Of a DNA stretch of 45,441 nt, positions 10,159-20,110 are shown piece by piece. Made by a program: the position numbers and the translations under genes. Below the pieces are notes generated by a model. The model did no database searches, was not told the DNA's origin, and worked only from the letters and a program-made list of their open reading frames with translations. Origin of the DNA: Henriciella sp. (GTDB lineage Bacteria > Pseudomonadota > Alphaproteobacteria > Caulobacterales > Hyphomonadaceae); the NCBI GenBank assembly GCA_013213825.1, contig JABSQA010000007.1, positions 1 to 45,441 of the forward strand. Direction: 5' to 3'. Within the stretch, counting starts at the first letter, position 1. Every line of letters starts with the position of its first letter.

Positions 10159-11237
10159 CAGCTTTTCGAGAAGGCCTCGATCGCGGCAATCAAATCGTCA
10201 TTCTGCGCGACAGTCCCGATCGAAGCGCGCAGACAGGTCGGCAATCCATAGACATTGACGTCACGAATGACGATGCCCTGGTTTCTTAGGAAAGCATCGG
10301 CTTCACCACTCGTCCGACCTTTCTCCTCTGGAAACTCAATAAGCACGAAATTACCCACGCTTGGATAGGTTTTGAAACCGGCTTTCTCGACCGCGTCTTT
10401 CACGCGCAAAAGCTCACTATCATTATGATCCGCGGACCGAGCTTGGAACGCATCATCATTGATCGCCGCAATCCCAGCGGCTTGCGACACCGCACTGACA
10501 TTAAACGGCCCACGCGTGCGGTGCAGCGCATCAATCACGTTTTCCGGTCCATAGGCCCATCCAAGACGCAAAGCCGCCAGCCCATGGATTTTGGAGAATG
10601 TCCGGGTGACCAAAACATTGGCCATTTCACCAGCCAGCTCCATCCCAGCGCTATAGTCATTCTTGCGGACATATTCGGCATAAGCGCCATCGAGCACCAA
10701 CAAGACCTGTTCCGGCAAGTTCGCGTGCAGGCGTTTCACTTCCGAATAAGGAATATAGCTTCCTGTCGGATTGTTCGGATTGGCGAGGAAAACGATTTTC
10801 GTATTCTCATCGACCCGCTCTAACATCGCATCGACATTTGTGGTCAGGTCGGTTTCCGGCGCACTGCGCGTTTCGGCGCCCGCTTGTTGGGCGATGAGAC
10901 GATAGACCAGGAAGCCATGTTGGCTCTGCACAATATTGTCACCCGGCCGCAAATAGGCGCGGCCCAGCAATTGGAATATCTCGTCTGACCCCGCACCGCA
11001 GACGATCCGGTCCGGCTCGATGCCATATTTGGCGCCGATCGCTTCGCGCAGGGCGCTGGCCGAGCCGTCTGGATAGAGTTCCATATGCGTGGCGGCCTCA
11101 ACCACAGCCGCCTGTGCCAGCGGACTACAGCCGAGCGGATTCTCATTGGACGAGAGTTTATGCGCGCCCACGAGCTTTTGCCCGCCTTTATAAGGGGTGA
11201 TTTCGAGAATATTCGGCAGCGCTTTGGGGCCGGTCAT
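10158..11237 (-). CDS. hisC: Histidinol-phosphate aminotransferase
   Basis: LSSNENPLGCSPLA, FLANPNNPTGSYI, VTRTFSKIHGLAALRLGWAYG; overlaps downstream tyrA start. Confidence 0.92.
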   Translation of the reverse strand: MTGPKALPNILEITPYKGGQKLVGAHKLSSNENPLGCSPLAQAAVVEAATHMELYPDGSASALREAIGAKYGIEPDRIVCGAGSDEIFQLLGRAYLRPGDNIVQSQHGFLVYRLIAQQAGAETRSAPETDLTTNVDAMLERVDENTKIVFLANPNNPTGSYIPYSEVKRLHANLPEQVLLVLDGAYAEYVRKNDYSAGMELAGEMANVLVTRTFSKIHGLAALRLGWAYGPENVIDALHRTRGPFNVSAVSQAAGIAAINDDAFQARSADHNDSELLRVKDAVEKAGFKTYPSVGNFVLIEFPEEKGRTSGEADAFLRNQGIVIRDVNVYGLPTCLRASIGTVAQNDDLIAAIEAFSKS

Positions 11238-11287
11238 CAGGGACTCCTATCTTAAGCCTGGTGACCTGCCGGGAACAGCCACGAAAA

Positions 11288-12253
11288 TCAAGCCTTAGAC
11301 ATGGATTGAAATTTTTGAGCCAAGGCGACCGCGCTTTCAAACGCGGCTTCAACCTTGCTCCCCAGACACCAATCGCCGCAAGCGGCTAGTCGCAAATCTG
11401 CGTCGAGCAAAAAGGGCTGACCCGCCGGAACCGGCGTGGACGCATATCGCCAGCGATGCAGCACCTGATGCGTCGCGACCGAAAGATCTGTTCCTGCGAG
11501 CGCGCTTCCAGCGGCGCGTAGAACGGCTTTCACATCTTCTGGATCATCTTCCAAATGCGCTTCCGCCCACGCATTGGACGACTGGATGAGAACACTGCAT
11601 GCGGTGGTTCGTCCAGGCTTCTCTGAATCGACCGCCATCCAACCAACCGGTCCCCCGGCGGACTTTATCGCCTGCCAGTCAAACGCCTGGGGTGAGTCGA
11701 ACCCCAACATCAGGGCGAAACAGCCCTGCATCCTCACTTTGCTCAAGGCCTCGTGATGGCAAAAATTCGAAGGCATCAGCGCCGCGGTCTGAACCGAAGG
11801 TGCCGAGGAAACAACCCAATCGAAGGGACCAATTCGTTCACCCGTATCGGTCTCAAGTTCCCAGAGGTCCCGTGCTTGAATCAGCGCCTGGATTTGGGTT
11901 TGGGTGCGGAGATCAAGATCGCGCGCCAAGTGCTTGCAGATCGCATTCATGCCGGGTTGCGCCACCCATTTTTGGTTTGAGGAGACTTTGGCGCCTTCCG
12001 AAAGCGTGATGTCATTTGGCCAAGGCGCGATACGCTCATCCGCATTCAGCGTGTCGAGAAAGGCCTGAAACTCTGGCGATTGCGCGGTGAAATATTGCGC
12101 GCCATGATCGAAGCCAAAGGGTGAAGCTCGGCGCGTCGACATTCGTCCGCCTGGACCCCGGGCTTTTTCGAATACTGTGACGGTATGTGAACCAGAGAGT
12201 TTTTCAGCCAGCGTTAGACCTGCAAGGCCCGCTCCGATAATTGCAATTCTCAT
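11288..12253 (-). CDS. FAD-dependent oxidoreductase (renalase/amine oxidase-like)
   Basis: IAIIGAGLAGLTLAEKL, KARGPGGRMSTRR, FDHGAQYFTA; C-terminal LAACGDWCLGSKVEAAFESA. Confidence 0.88.
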   Translation of the reverse strand: MRIAIIGAGLAGLTLAEKLSGSHTVTVFEKARGPGGRMSTRRASPFGFDHGAQYFTAQSPEFQAFLDTLNADERIAPWPNDITLSEGAKVSSNQKWVAQPGMNAICKHLARDLDLRTQTQIQALIQARDLWELETDTGERIGPFDWVVSSAPSVQTAALMPSNFCHHEALSKVRMQGCFALMLGFDSPQAFDWQAIKSAGGPVGWMAVDSEKPGRTTACSVLIQSSNAWAEAHLEDDPEDVKAVLRAAGSALAGTDLSVATHQVLHRWRYASTPVPAGQPFLLDADLRLAACGDWCLGSKVEAAFESAVALAQKFQSMSKA

Positions 12254-12336
12254 GAGCCCTCACGCATCAGTCTTGCGCGAGACATAAGCCAACCCGCCTA
12301 GATGCCCAGGCGGGTGACGACATTTTTTTGTTTGAT

Positions 12337-12681
12337 CTAGGTGCCGATCGCTTGTTCGTTGCGTTCGCCAGTCCGGATCCGAACGATAGTCTCCAGATCA
12401 ACGACGAACACCTTACCATCGCCAATGGTTCCGGTATTGGCCGCGCTGGTGATCGCTTCGACCACACGATCCGCTTCTGATGCACCGCATGCGACTTCAA
12501 CTTTCACCTTGGGCAAAAGTCGGACTTCATACTCTGCACCGCGATAGACCTCAGTCTTGCCTTGCTGACGCCCATAGCCGCGGACTTCAGACACGGTGAG
12601 ACCTGAAACATCGGCTTCGCCGAGAGCATCAATGACCGCGTCGAGACGACTTGGTTTGAAGATCGCTGTAACTAATTTCAT
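12337..12681 (-). CDS. P-II family nitrogen regulatory protein
   Basis: VSEVRGYGRQQGKTEVYRGAEYEVRLLPKVKVEV T-loop and GDGKVFVVDLETIVRIRTGE. Confidence 0.92.
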   Translation of the reverse strand: MKLVTAIFKPSRLDAVIDALGEADVSGLTVSEVRGYGRQQGKTEVYRGAEYEVRLLPKVKVEVACGASEADRVVEAITSAANTGTIGDGKVFVVDLETIVRIRTGERNEQAIGT

Positions 12682-13517
12682 TTTGGCCCGCCTCCAATTG
12701 CAGTCTTAACTCTACCCGTATCGGCTTGGATTGTAACGTCAATTGTGGTTTTTTTGCGCGGATCAGCCGGGTCTTGTCCTGCTAGTTTTCTAGGCATAAC
12801 CGGTTTCGGTCTGCTCGCCTTTACAGCTTTTGTCACGGGCGCCGCGGCGCTGCCCCCAGGTTTCGAGTAAAGCCGTTTGACCGCCTCAACCAACACCACG
12901 CCGCCCAGGCCAGGCAGGGCGAACTCACCCGCACGTTCCCAAGAATTGGCGGCACCTGGGATGATTCGCCAATTTAGCGGCGGCATGTGCACGGCGGTTG
13001 TTGACGCTGTGACCTGAAACAGACTGTCATTCAGAAATCGCACCATTTGAGAGCGCGTCCAAGGACGGCCATGTCCAAACGGTTTCGATTCGACGACAGA
13101 CCACATGCTACGACGATTGGTCACCGCGACAACAATTCGACCTTCCGGCGCGAGGATGCGCCATGCCTCGCGCAGCAATTGGCGCGGACTGTCCGCTTCT
13201 TCCAATGCGTGGAGCAGAAAGACCCTGTCGAAAAGCCCCTCCGGAAACGGTAATTTTTGTTCAGGCGAAAGACATAGAGACTGACCCTTGTCGCTCACCA
13301 GCCGTGCTTCACCCAACTCTTCTGGGACCACGCCAATGCATGCTGCGGCCTCATCTTGCCAGAGCGGTAGAAGGGGGTTCGGATAGCCAATGCCCAAAAC
13401 GCGTTGTCCGGCGCATGACCCCCATAAAGCTGTCATCCGTTCTGACATCAACCGCGCTGCAGATTGGCCCAGTCGCGTGGCATAAAAGGCTTCAAGGGTT
13501 GCCGCAGGCTGACGCAT
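12678..13517 (-). CDS. Class I SAM-dependent methyltransferase
   Basis: VLGIGYPNPLLP; FDRVFLLHALEEADSPRQLLREAWRILAPEGRIVVAVTNRRS. Confidence 0.85.
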   Translation of the reverse strand: MRQPAATLEAFYATRLGQSAARLMSERMTALWGSCAGQRVLGIGYPNPLLPLWQDEAAACIGVVPEELGEARLVSDKGQSLCLSPEQKLPFPEGLFDRVFLLHALEEADSPRQLLREAWRILAPEGRIVVAVTNRRSMWSVVESKPFGHGRPWTRSQMVRFLNDSLFQVTASTTAVHMPPLNWRIIPGAANSWERAGEFALPGLGGVVLVEAVKRLYSKPGGSAAAPVTKAVKASRPKPVMPRKLAGQDPADPRKKTTIDVTIQADTGRVKTAIGGGPK

Positions 13518-13561
13518 ATGGCTCTATTCGCTCCAACTTATTCACCCAAAGAGATGGGATC

Positions 13562-14323
13562 ATGCTGACCATACATCAATTCCCCTGCTTGAATGATAAT
13601 TATGGCTATTTAGCCCACGACCCTGCAACGGGCGAAACCGCCGCGATCGATACACCAGATGCAGACGTGTACCTCGCCGAAGCCGCCAAACAGGGTTGGA
13701 CGATTACTGCAATCTGGAACACCCATTGGCATCCGGACCATGCTGGCGGCAATCTCAAGATTAAGGAGGAGACGGGCTGCGAAATCATCGGACCGAAAGG
13801 CGAAGCCGAGAAAATCCCGGGCATAGATCGCCGGGTCGGCGGTGGCGACACGGTCACTTTGGGCGCTATGGAAGCGGAGATTATCGATGTTCCTGGCCAT
13901 ACGCTCGGCCATATCGCGTTTCACATGCCCGAAGCAAAAACCGCCTTTGTGGGTGACGCGGTGTTTGCCCTGGGCTGCGGCCGCGTCTTCGAAGGTGACA
14001 TGCCAATGATGTGGGACTCTATGAAAGCCATTAAGTCATTGCCGCCCGAACCCACCCTATATTGCGCACATGAATACACCCAATCGAACGCGCGCTTTGC
14101 CGAAACGATCGAGACGGATAATGCCGCGTTAATGGCCTATATCGCTGAAATTGATGCGAAAAGAGCCAATGGTGAACGCACCGTTCCAATGCAGCTCGCG
14201 CGGGAATTAGAGACCAATCCCTTTTTGCGCGCAGATATCCCAGACCTTCAAGCTGCGATGGGCCATCCCGGCGATGCGGCAGCGACATTTGGAGAGATTC
14301 GCGGCCGTAAGGACCGCTTTTAA
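13562..14323 (+). CDS. gloB: Hydroxyacylglutathione hydrolase (glyoxalase II)
   Basis: CLNDNYGYLAHD, NTHWHPDHAGGN, VPGHTLGHIAFH, FVGDAVFALGCGRVFEG; start refined to 13562. Confidence 0.93.
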   Translation: MLTIHQFPCLNDNYGYLAHDPATGETAAIDTPDADVYLAEAAKQGWTITAIWNTHWHPDHAGGNLKIKEETGCEIIGPKGEAEKIPGIDRRVGGGDTVTLGAMEAEIIDVPGHTLGHIAFHMPEAKTAFVGDAVFALGCGRVFEGDMPMMWDSMKAIKSLPPEPTLYCAHEYTQSNARFAETIETDNAALMAYIAEIDAKRANGERTVPMQLARELETNPFLRADIPDLQAAMGHPGDAAATFGEIRGRKDRF

Positions 14324-14763
14324 TGCTCGCGCGGTCGGGTGATTTAGGCGCCAAAGAGATTATTCGCCTGCTTGCCATGGAGCCGCACCCTGAAGGTGGT
14401 CATTATGTCGAAACCTATCGCGCCGAAGGCGATGGCCGCGCCCGCTCGACCGCGATTTATTATTTGCTGCAAGCCGATGAAGTGTCTGCTTGGCACCGCG
14501 TCGATGCTGACGAACATTGGCTTTGGCACGCGGGCGGACCGCTTTCGCTAACATTATCGCCGCCGGATGGGAAAGGCGCGACTGCCCATACGCTCGGACC
14601 AGACTTGCGCGCAGGTCATCATCCACAAGTGACCGTGCCCGCCGCACATTGGCAGACGGCGGAGAGTTTAGGCGCTTGGACGCTGGTCTCATGCGTGGTG
14701 GCGCCCGGGTTTGAGTTTACCGGATTCGAACTTGCACCGACGGACTGGCGACCAGAGATATAA
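14323..14763 (+). CDS. Cupin domain protein (DUF985-like)
   Basis: LLAMEPHPEGGHYVETYR, AIYYLLQADEVSAWHRVDADEHWLWHAG, VAPGFEFTGFEL. Confidence 0.85.
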   Translation: MLARSGDLGAKEIIRLLAMEPHPEGGHYVETYRAEGDGRARSTAIYYLLQADEVSAWHRVDADEHWLWHAGGPLSLTLSPPDGKGATAHTLGPDLRAGHHPQVTVPAAHWQTAESLGAWTLVSCVVAPGFEFTGFELAPTDWRPEI

Positions 14764-14781
14764 GATAATGGGAGGGCTGAA

Positions 14782-15909
14782 ATGGTAGCAATTTCACGAC
14801 ATTACGAAGAACGTTTCGCGGGAGTCAAAACCGCGTTCGAGAATAATTTCGAAGCCCAGGATGAGATTGGCGCGAGTGTCGCCATCTCGCTTGAAGGCGA
14901 GATAGTCGTCGACCTTTGGGGCGGCCATTTAAGTCGAGACAAGACTACGCTTTGGACGGAAAACACGATCACCAATGTCTGGTCGAGCACCAAAACCATG
15001 GCGGCGATGTGCCTCTTGGTCCTGGCTGACAAAGGCGAATTGGACCTGCACGCCCCGGTCAGTCGCTATTGGCCAGAATTTGCGGCCGCCGGAAAAGACA
15101 AAGTCGAAGTGCGCCATTTCATGTCCCATATGGCCGGATTGTCAGGCATGGACACGCCGGTTGAGGGCGACGCCATGTATGATTGGGACTGGATGGTGCG
15201 CGAGCTTGCCGCTCAAGCCCCGTGGTGGGAGCCAGGTACCGTATCGGGCTATCACGCGCTGACCCAAGGCCATTTGCTCGGCGAAGTCGTCCGTCGGATC
15301 ACCGGCCAAACACTGGGCGCTTTCTACAAGCAAGAAATCGCTGATCCGCTCGGCGCTGATTTCCACATTGGGACGCCAGACTCAGAATTCTCGCGCATCT
15401 CACCCTTGGAAACACCGAAATCCAGCCCTGCCATTGCGGACGCTGACTCGATTGCGGCGCGAACCTTTAAAAACCCAGCCGTCGACGCCGCTCAGGCCAT
15501 GGATGATGGCTGGCGCAAGGCCGAGATCCCGGCTGCGAATGGCCATGGCAACGCCCGCAGCATTGTTCGAGCGCAGACGCCCATGGCGAATGGCGGCGAA
15601 GCGTTCGGGAAACAAATCCTGTCCGAAGCCGGCACCCGTCGCGTGTTCGAACAGCAAGCCAGCGGAATCGATCTCGTGCTCGGCATACCGCTCGTGCTCG
15701 GCATGGGCTATGGTATCAACAATCCTGATATGCCGCTGGGGCCAAATAAGAATATCGCATTCTGGGGCGGATATGGTGGCTCGATCGTGCTGATCGACCA
15801 GGATGCGAGGCTTTGCATGTCTTATGTGATGAATCGAATGGAACCTGGACTGACCGGGGATTTACGCGGATTCTCTCTGATCATGGCGGCCTATCAGGCC
15901 CTGGCGTAG
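14782..15909 (+). CDS. Serine hydrolase (class C beta-lactamase-like)
   Basis: NVWSSTKTMAAM (SxxK), RHFMSHMAGLSGM, VSGYHALTQGHLLGEV (YxN-like region). Confidence 0.88.
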   Translation: MVAISRHYEERFAGVKTAFENNFEAQDEIGASVAISLEGEIVVDLWGGHLSRDKTTLWTENTITNVWSSTKTMAAMCLLVLADKGELDLHAPVSRYWPEFAAAGKDKVEVRHFMSHMAGLSGMDTPVEGDAMYDWDWMVRELAAQAPWWEPGTVSGYHALTQGHLLGEVVRRITGQTLGAFYKQEIADPLGADFHIGTPDSEFSRISPLETPKSSPAIADADSIAARTFKNPAVDAAQAMDDGWRKAEIPAANGHGNARSIVRAQTPMANGGEAFGKQILSEAGTRRVFEQQASGIDLVLGIPLVLGMGYGINNPDMPLGPNKNIAFWGGYGGSIVLIDQDARLCMSYVMNRMEPGLTGDLRGFSLIMAAYQALA

Positions 15910-15974
15910 CGGTAGATCTTGCTATTTTAGTGTGGCCCGTCAGACTCTCAAAAAAGACTTGGGAGGCTGCCGCG

Positions 15975-17471
15975 ATGATCAAGCGGATATTACTCGGTGC
16001 TGGCGGGGTTCTTATCCTGCTCATCGGCATTATTCTGGTTCGGACCTTCAATTATGGCGGTACACCGCAAGATGTGCGTGAAATCGTCTTGCCGGACGTC
16101 CCCGACTTTGACGCCAATATTGCCGCCCAACATCTGAGCGAGGCCATTCAATTCCAAACCATCACCGTCGCCCCAGGCGACCCTCGGGTTGGCCAGGAGG
16201 GGCCGTGGTTGGACATGCAAGCCTGGATGGAAGAGACCTATCCCGCTTTTCATGCAGCAGCGCAGAAAGAAACCGTGCCGGGCGGGTATACATTGCTCTA
16301 TACCTGGCAAGGTAGCGATGCCGCACTCGATCCACTCTTACTGATGGCACACCAAGACGTGGTGCCAGTAAATATTGGTACGCAGGGCGATTGGGACGCT
16401 CATCCGTTCTCAGGCGCGATTCAAGATGGCTATGTCTATGGCCGCGGGGCGATTGACGATAAGGGGTCGATGGTCGGCTTGTTCGAAGCGCTAAACGCCC
16501 TGGCCGAAGACGGGTTCCAACCGCGGCGAACTATTCATCTGATGCTTGGACATGATGAAGAAGTTTCAGGTTCCGGCGCGAGTTCTGGGGTCGAACTCCT
16601 GAAGTCTCGCCGGGTCTCACCGATCATGGCACTGGATGAAGGCTTTATGGCGGTGGAGAATAATCCTCTGACTGGCGGCACGGTGGCCTTTATCGGAGTC
16701 GCAGAAAAAGGCTATGTCACCTATACGCTGACGGTCACGGCGGAGGGTGGACACTCGTCAACGCCGCCACGCGACAGCGCCACTGTTCGCTTAGCCCGTG
16801 CGCTTGTTGCATTAGATGAAAACCAAATGCCTGCGGATATGGGAAATCCGCTCGTGTCTGGCCTATTCAAAGCCACCGGCCGTGACATGCCTTTCGTTCA
16901 GCGTATGGCCTTTGCCAATCAATGGTTGTTTGGCGGCTATTTGAAAAGCGTTCTGGGCGCTGAACCAGCGGCCAATGCGATGATCCGCACCACGACGGCA
17001 CCGACCATGCTCACGGGTTCAGCCAAGGAAAACGTACTGGCGCAGCGCGCGACGGCAATCATCAATTTCCGCATCCACCCGAAAGACACAGAAGACAGCA
17101 TCCTTGAACATATCAAAGACGTGACCAAAGGCATTGAAGGCCTCGAGGTGACGCTCGGCCGAAGCGGTATTCGAGGGACCGGCGCCTCGCCCGTAAGCCC
17201 AATGGACAATCTTGCCTTTGGCGTCCTGTACGCCGTGGCCGCGGATTCGAGCCAGGCGCCGGTGGCCCCAGGGCTTGTGCTTGGCGCCACTGACGGGCGC
17301 TACGCAACCGCGATCACGGATAGCGTCTACCGCTTTATGCCTGCGGTTATGTCACCTGAGGATCTGACCGGATTTCACGGCACGAATGAGCGGCTAACCG
17401 TGGAGAATATGGGCCGCCTGTCAAAAGGCTATGCTCAGATTATCCTGGCCATGGATGCCAATGACGAATGA
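15975..17471 (+). CDS. M20 family peptidase, membrane anchored
   Basis: LLLMAHQDVVPV, GRGAIDDKGSMVG, LGHDEEVSGSGASSGVELL; start refined to 15975. Confidence 0.9.
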   Translation: MIKRILLGAGGVLILLIGIILVRTFNYGGTPQDVREIVLPDVPDFDANIAAQHLSEAIQFQTITVAPGDPRVGQEGPWLDMQAWMEETYPAFHAAAQKETVPGGYTLLYTWQGSDAALDPLLLMAHQDVVPVNIGTQGDWDAHPFSGAIQDGYVYGRGAIDDKGSMVGLFEALNALAEDGFQPRRTIHLMLGHDEEVSGSGASSGVELLKSRRVSPIMALDEGFMAVENNPLTGGTVAFIGVAEKGYVTYTLTVTAEGGHSSTPPRDSATVRLARALVALDENQMPADMGNPLVSGLFKATGRDMPFVQRMAFANQWLFGGYLKSVLGAEPAANAMIRTTTAPTMLTGSAKENVLAQRATAIINFRIHPKDTEDSILEHIKDVTKGIEGLEVTLGRSGIRGTGASPVSPMDNLAFGVLYAVAADSSQAPVAPGLVLGATDGRYATAITDSVYRFMPAVMSPEDLTGFHGTNERLTVENMGRLSKGYAQIILAMDANDE

Positions 17472-17493
17472 GAGCCTAGGCTATAACCCCGCA

Positions 17494-17515
17494 GATACCT
17501 GCATCGGCAGGTATC
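17494..17515. repeat. Perfect 9-bp palindrome GATACCTGC-ATCG-GCAGGTATC
   Basis: Inverted repeat in intergenic gap between convergent genes. Confidence 0.8.
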
Positions 17516-17561
17516 CAAGGACTTAACGCGCAATCCTGTCAAAACGTGCTTTCCGTCCATG

Positions 17562-17583
17562 GGTTCCTGCCTTCGCAGGAACC
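17562..17583. repeat. Perfect 9-bp palindrome GGTTCCTGC-CTTC-GCAGGAACC
   Basis: Second inverted repeat, shares CCTGC....GCAGG core with the 17494 palindrome. Confidence 0.8.
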
Positions 17584-17599
17584 GTCGGATGATTGAGAA

Positions 17600-18655
17600 C
17601 TAAAGCGCGGCAATCACTGCGTCGCCCATCTCCTTGGTCGACAACGCACCGCCTAAGTCGCCTGTCCGTGCACCGCCCTCTAAGGCCCGCCCGACGGCGG
17701 TGAACAGCTTATCCGCCGCGTCTGGCCGCCCCAAAGACCACCTCAGGGCCATTTCCAAGGACAAGATGGCAGCACAAGGATTGGCCTTGCCTTGCCCGGC
17801 AATATCAGGCGCTGAGCCATGGACTGGCTCATACAAACCTGGCTTGCCTTCATAGCTCAGCGACGCGCTCGGCAACATGCCGATGGAGCCGGTGAGCATC
17901 GCCGCTTCATCTGACAGAATATCGCCAAACAGATTGCCCGCCAGGATGACATCAAACTGTTTCGGATGGCGCACCAATTCCATCGCGCAAGCATCCGCGA
18001 GCACATGCCGCAAAGCGACACCCTCTCCTTCAGCCGCGTGCAGCTCCGTCACGGTCTCGCGCCAGAACTGACCGCTTTCCATCACATTGGACTTCTCAGT
18101 TGAGACAACCTCACCGCGACGTCCGCGAGCGATGTCAAAAGCGACCCGGGCAACACGGTCAATCTCGCCTTTCGTGTAGCGTGACGTCTCATATCCAAAG
18201 CTTTTATCGCCAATCCCGCGCTCAAACCCGCGCGGCTCTCCGAAATAGACGCCAGATGTGAGTTCGCGGACAATCATAATGTCCAGGCCTTCGACCACTT
18301 CTCGTTTCAGGCTCGACGCATCGACTAGAGCTGGAAAACAAAAGGCCGGACGAAGATTGGCAAATGTATCCATACCTTTGCGCAATTGAAGCAGGCCCAT
18401 TTCAGGGCGCAAATGGCGCTCAACCCCAGCCCATTTTGGTCCCCCGACAGCGCCAAGCAGAACTGCATCGCTCGATTTGGCTTTGACCAATGCATCAACC
18501 GTTAGCGGTTCACCATGCACATCAATGGATGCGCCGCCGACGAGGTCTTCGTCAAATTTGAGATCAGGCACGAGCACTTCGGCCACGCGGCGCGCTTGCT
18601 CCGTCACTTCCGGGCCAATGCCGTCACCGGGTAATAAAAGCAGGGTCTGGCTCAT
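17600..18655 (-). CDS. leuB: 3-isopropylmalate dehydrogenase
   Basis: [72 protein letters not shown]. Confidence 0.96.
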   Translation of the reverse strand: MSQTLLLLPGDGIGPEVTEQARRVAEVLVPDLKFDEDLVGGASIDVHGEPLTVDALVKAKSSDAVLLGAVGGPKWAGVERHLRPEMGLLQLRKGMDTFANLRPAFCFPALVDASSLKREVVEGLDIMIVRELTSGVYFGEPRGFERGIGDKSFGYETSRYTKGEIDRVARVAFDIARGRRGEVVSTEKSNVMESGQFWRETVTELHAAEGEGVALRHVLADACAMELVRHPKQFDVILAGNLFGDILSDEAAMLTGSIGMLPSASLSYEGKPGLYEPVHGSAPDIAGQGKANPCAAILSLEMALRWSLGRPDAADKLFTAVGRALEGGARTGDLGGALSTKEMGDAVIAAL

Positions 18656-18750
18656 CTCATCCTCTATCGCGCGAGTTCAGTTTGGCGCCATCGATCAGGT
18701 TGCGCGCGACGAGTCCACTGCGACTCATGGGGCGAATAGAAATGCTCGGC

Positions 18751-19053
18751 TTAGAGCGGGAGCGGTTCGGGCTCCGCCTCATACATGCGGACCTCTAAAT
18801 CTTGCGGTCCAACCTTTGCCAAGGCGCCACGAAACACGGCCATATGTGGCTCGGCAAAATGGCTCACCAGCGCCGCTTTGTCTTTCCAACGCTCGATAAT
18901 GCGCAACAGATTAGGGTCGAGTAGATCTCGGCTATAAGCGTATTCGATACAGCCAGGCTCGGCGCGACTGGCAGTGATCATGGTTTCCATCGCGGCGATG
19001 GCTTGATCCCACTTGTCTTCTGGAATTCGGGCGCTGCCTTCGACGATAATCAT
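18751..19053 (-). CDS. Antibiotic biosynthesis monooxygenase (ABM/YgiN-like)
   Basis: About 100 aa; TASRAEPGCIEYAYSRDLLDPNLLRIIERWKDKAALVSHF. Confidence 0.85.
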   Translation of the reverse strand: MIIVEGSARIPEDKWDQAIAAMETMITASRAEPGCIEYAYSRDLLDPNLLRIIERWKDKAALVSHFAEPHMAVFRGALAKVGPQDLEVRMYEAEPEPLPL

Positions 19054-19475
19054 TCAATCACCTTGATTTTGAGCTTCAGGGTTTCGGCGACATCCTCGGG
19101 CGAGCGCTCATATGACAGGACCAAGGTCGATTTTCCTTTGGCCAGCGCTTCGAAGACGAACATTTGGTGCCCGCCACTGCCGGTAAGGCCTTCGGGTGCC
19201 GGATCCGCGAAATAGCCTTCGCTGAGCTGGTCAATGGTCGAGGCGTCAATATCCTTCAAATACCAATAATAGCCCGTGGTCGGATTGCTATCGAGTTTGA
19301 GTTGAAGCCGTCCTTCAGGTCGCAGTGTAATATCCGTGCCAGACGCCGGGTCGGTAAAAGTCTGCACAGGCGCCGCGCCTTCTAACCCGCGAACCTCGGG
19401 TTCGGTGTTCATGATGTCTGGGATACAGGCGGCCAACAGAGTGGTGCCCAATGCAATAGCGATCACATGTTTCAT
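19050..19475 (-). CDS. Protease inhibitor I42 (chagasin-like) lipoprotein
   Basis: Lipobox-like LLAACI; LKLDSNPTTGYYWYL and GSGGHQMFVFEALAKGKSTLVLSYERS loops. Confidence 0.82.
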   Translation of the reverse strand: MKHVIAIALGTTLLAACIPDIMNTEPEVRGLEGAAPVQTFTDPASGTDITLRPEGRLQLKLDSNPTTGYYWYLKDIDASTIDQLSEGYFADPAPEGLTGSGGHQMFVFEALAKGKSTLVLSYERSPEDVAETLKLKIKVIE

Positions 19476-20101
19476 CAAGCCGTCTCCAACCATGGGGTCG
19501 CCAGTTTCCGCTGGGTTTCGTAAGCGCTAATCGCGTCTTCAGCCTGTAGGCTGAGCGCAATATCGTCGAGACCTTTCAGAAGCTTCTCACGTCGCCCTTC
19601 ATCATAGTCGAAACTATGAGTCTGCCCGTCGGGGGTCGTCACGGTCTTGGTGTCGAGATCAATGTCGAACACGCTATTGCTGCCCCCGGCCTGCGCAGCC
19701 AAGGCGTCGCAAAGCTCGATCGGTAGCGCGATTGCGAGGATGCCATTCTTGCCGCAATTATTGTAAAAGATATCCGCGAAACTTGGCGCAATGACGCAGG
19801 TAATGCCTTGGTCCAGCAAAGCCCATGGCGCGTGCTCACGCGAAGATCCGCAGCCGAAATTTTCCCCCGCGATCAAAACGCCAGCATCTTTGTATTGGGG
19901 TTTGTTCAAAACAAAGTCTGGATTGGGCGATCCGTCTGGCAGAGTTTTCAGCTCATGAAACAGCCCTTCTGAAAGGCCGTCCCGTTCGGTCGTTTTCAGG
20001 AACTGTTTGGGGATGATCATGTCGGTGTCGACATTCACCATCAGCTTGCCCTTGTCCAAGAGTGGGGCGGCGGTCGAGCGGAGTTGAGTAAACGCTTTCA
20101 T
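19475..20101 (-). CDS. leuD: 3-isopropylmalate dehydratase small subunit
   Basis: VDTDMIIPKQFLKTTER, GENFGCGSSREHAPWAL, FADIFYNNCGKNGIL. Confidence 0.95.
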   Translation of the reverse strand: MKAFTQLRSTAAPLLDKGKLMVNVDTDMIIPKQFLKTTERDGLSEGLFHELKTLPDGSPNPDFVLNKPQYKDAGVLIAGENFGCGSSREHAPWALLDQGITCVIAPSFADIFYNNCGKNGILAIALPIELCDALAAQAGGSNSVFDIDLDTKTVTTPDGQTHSFDYDEGRREKLLKGLDDIALSLQAEDAISAYETQRKLATPWLETA

Positions 20102-20110
20102 ATTGAACCT

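Noticed and set aside
12292-12315. ACCCGCC...GGCGGGT inverted repeat downstream of the P-II gene as a terminator
   Set aside because: The T run is on the plus side and about 8 nt away, so it is poorly placed for the minus-strand P-II gene; not called
13163-13561. N-terminal extension of gloB in the ORF track
   Set aside because: Glyoxalase II homology begins at MLTIHQFPCLNDNYG; upstream part overlaps the divergent methyltransferase gene
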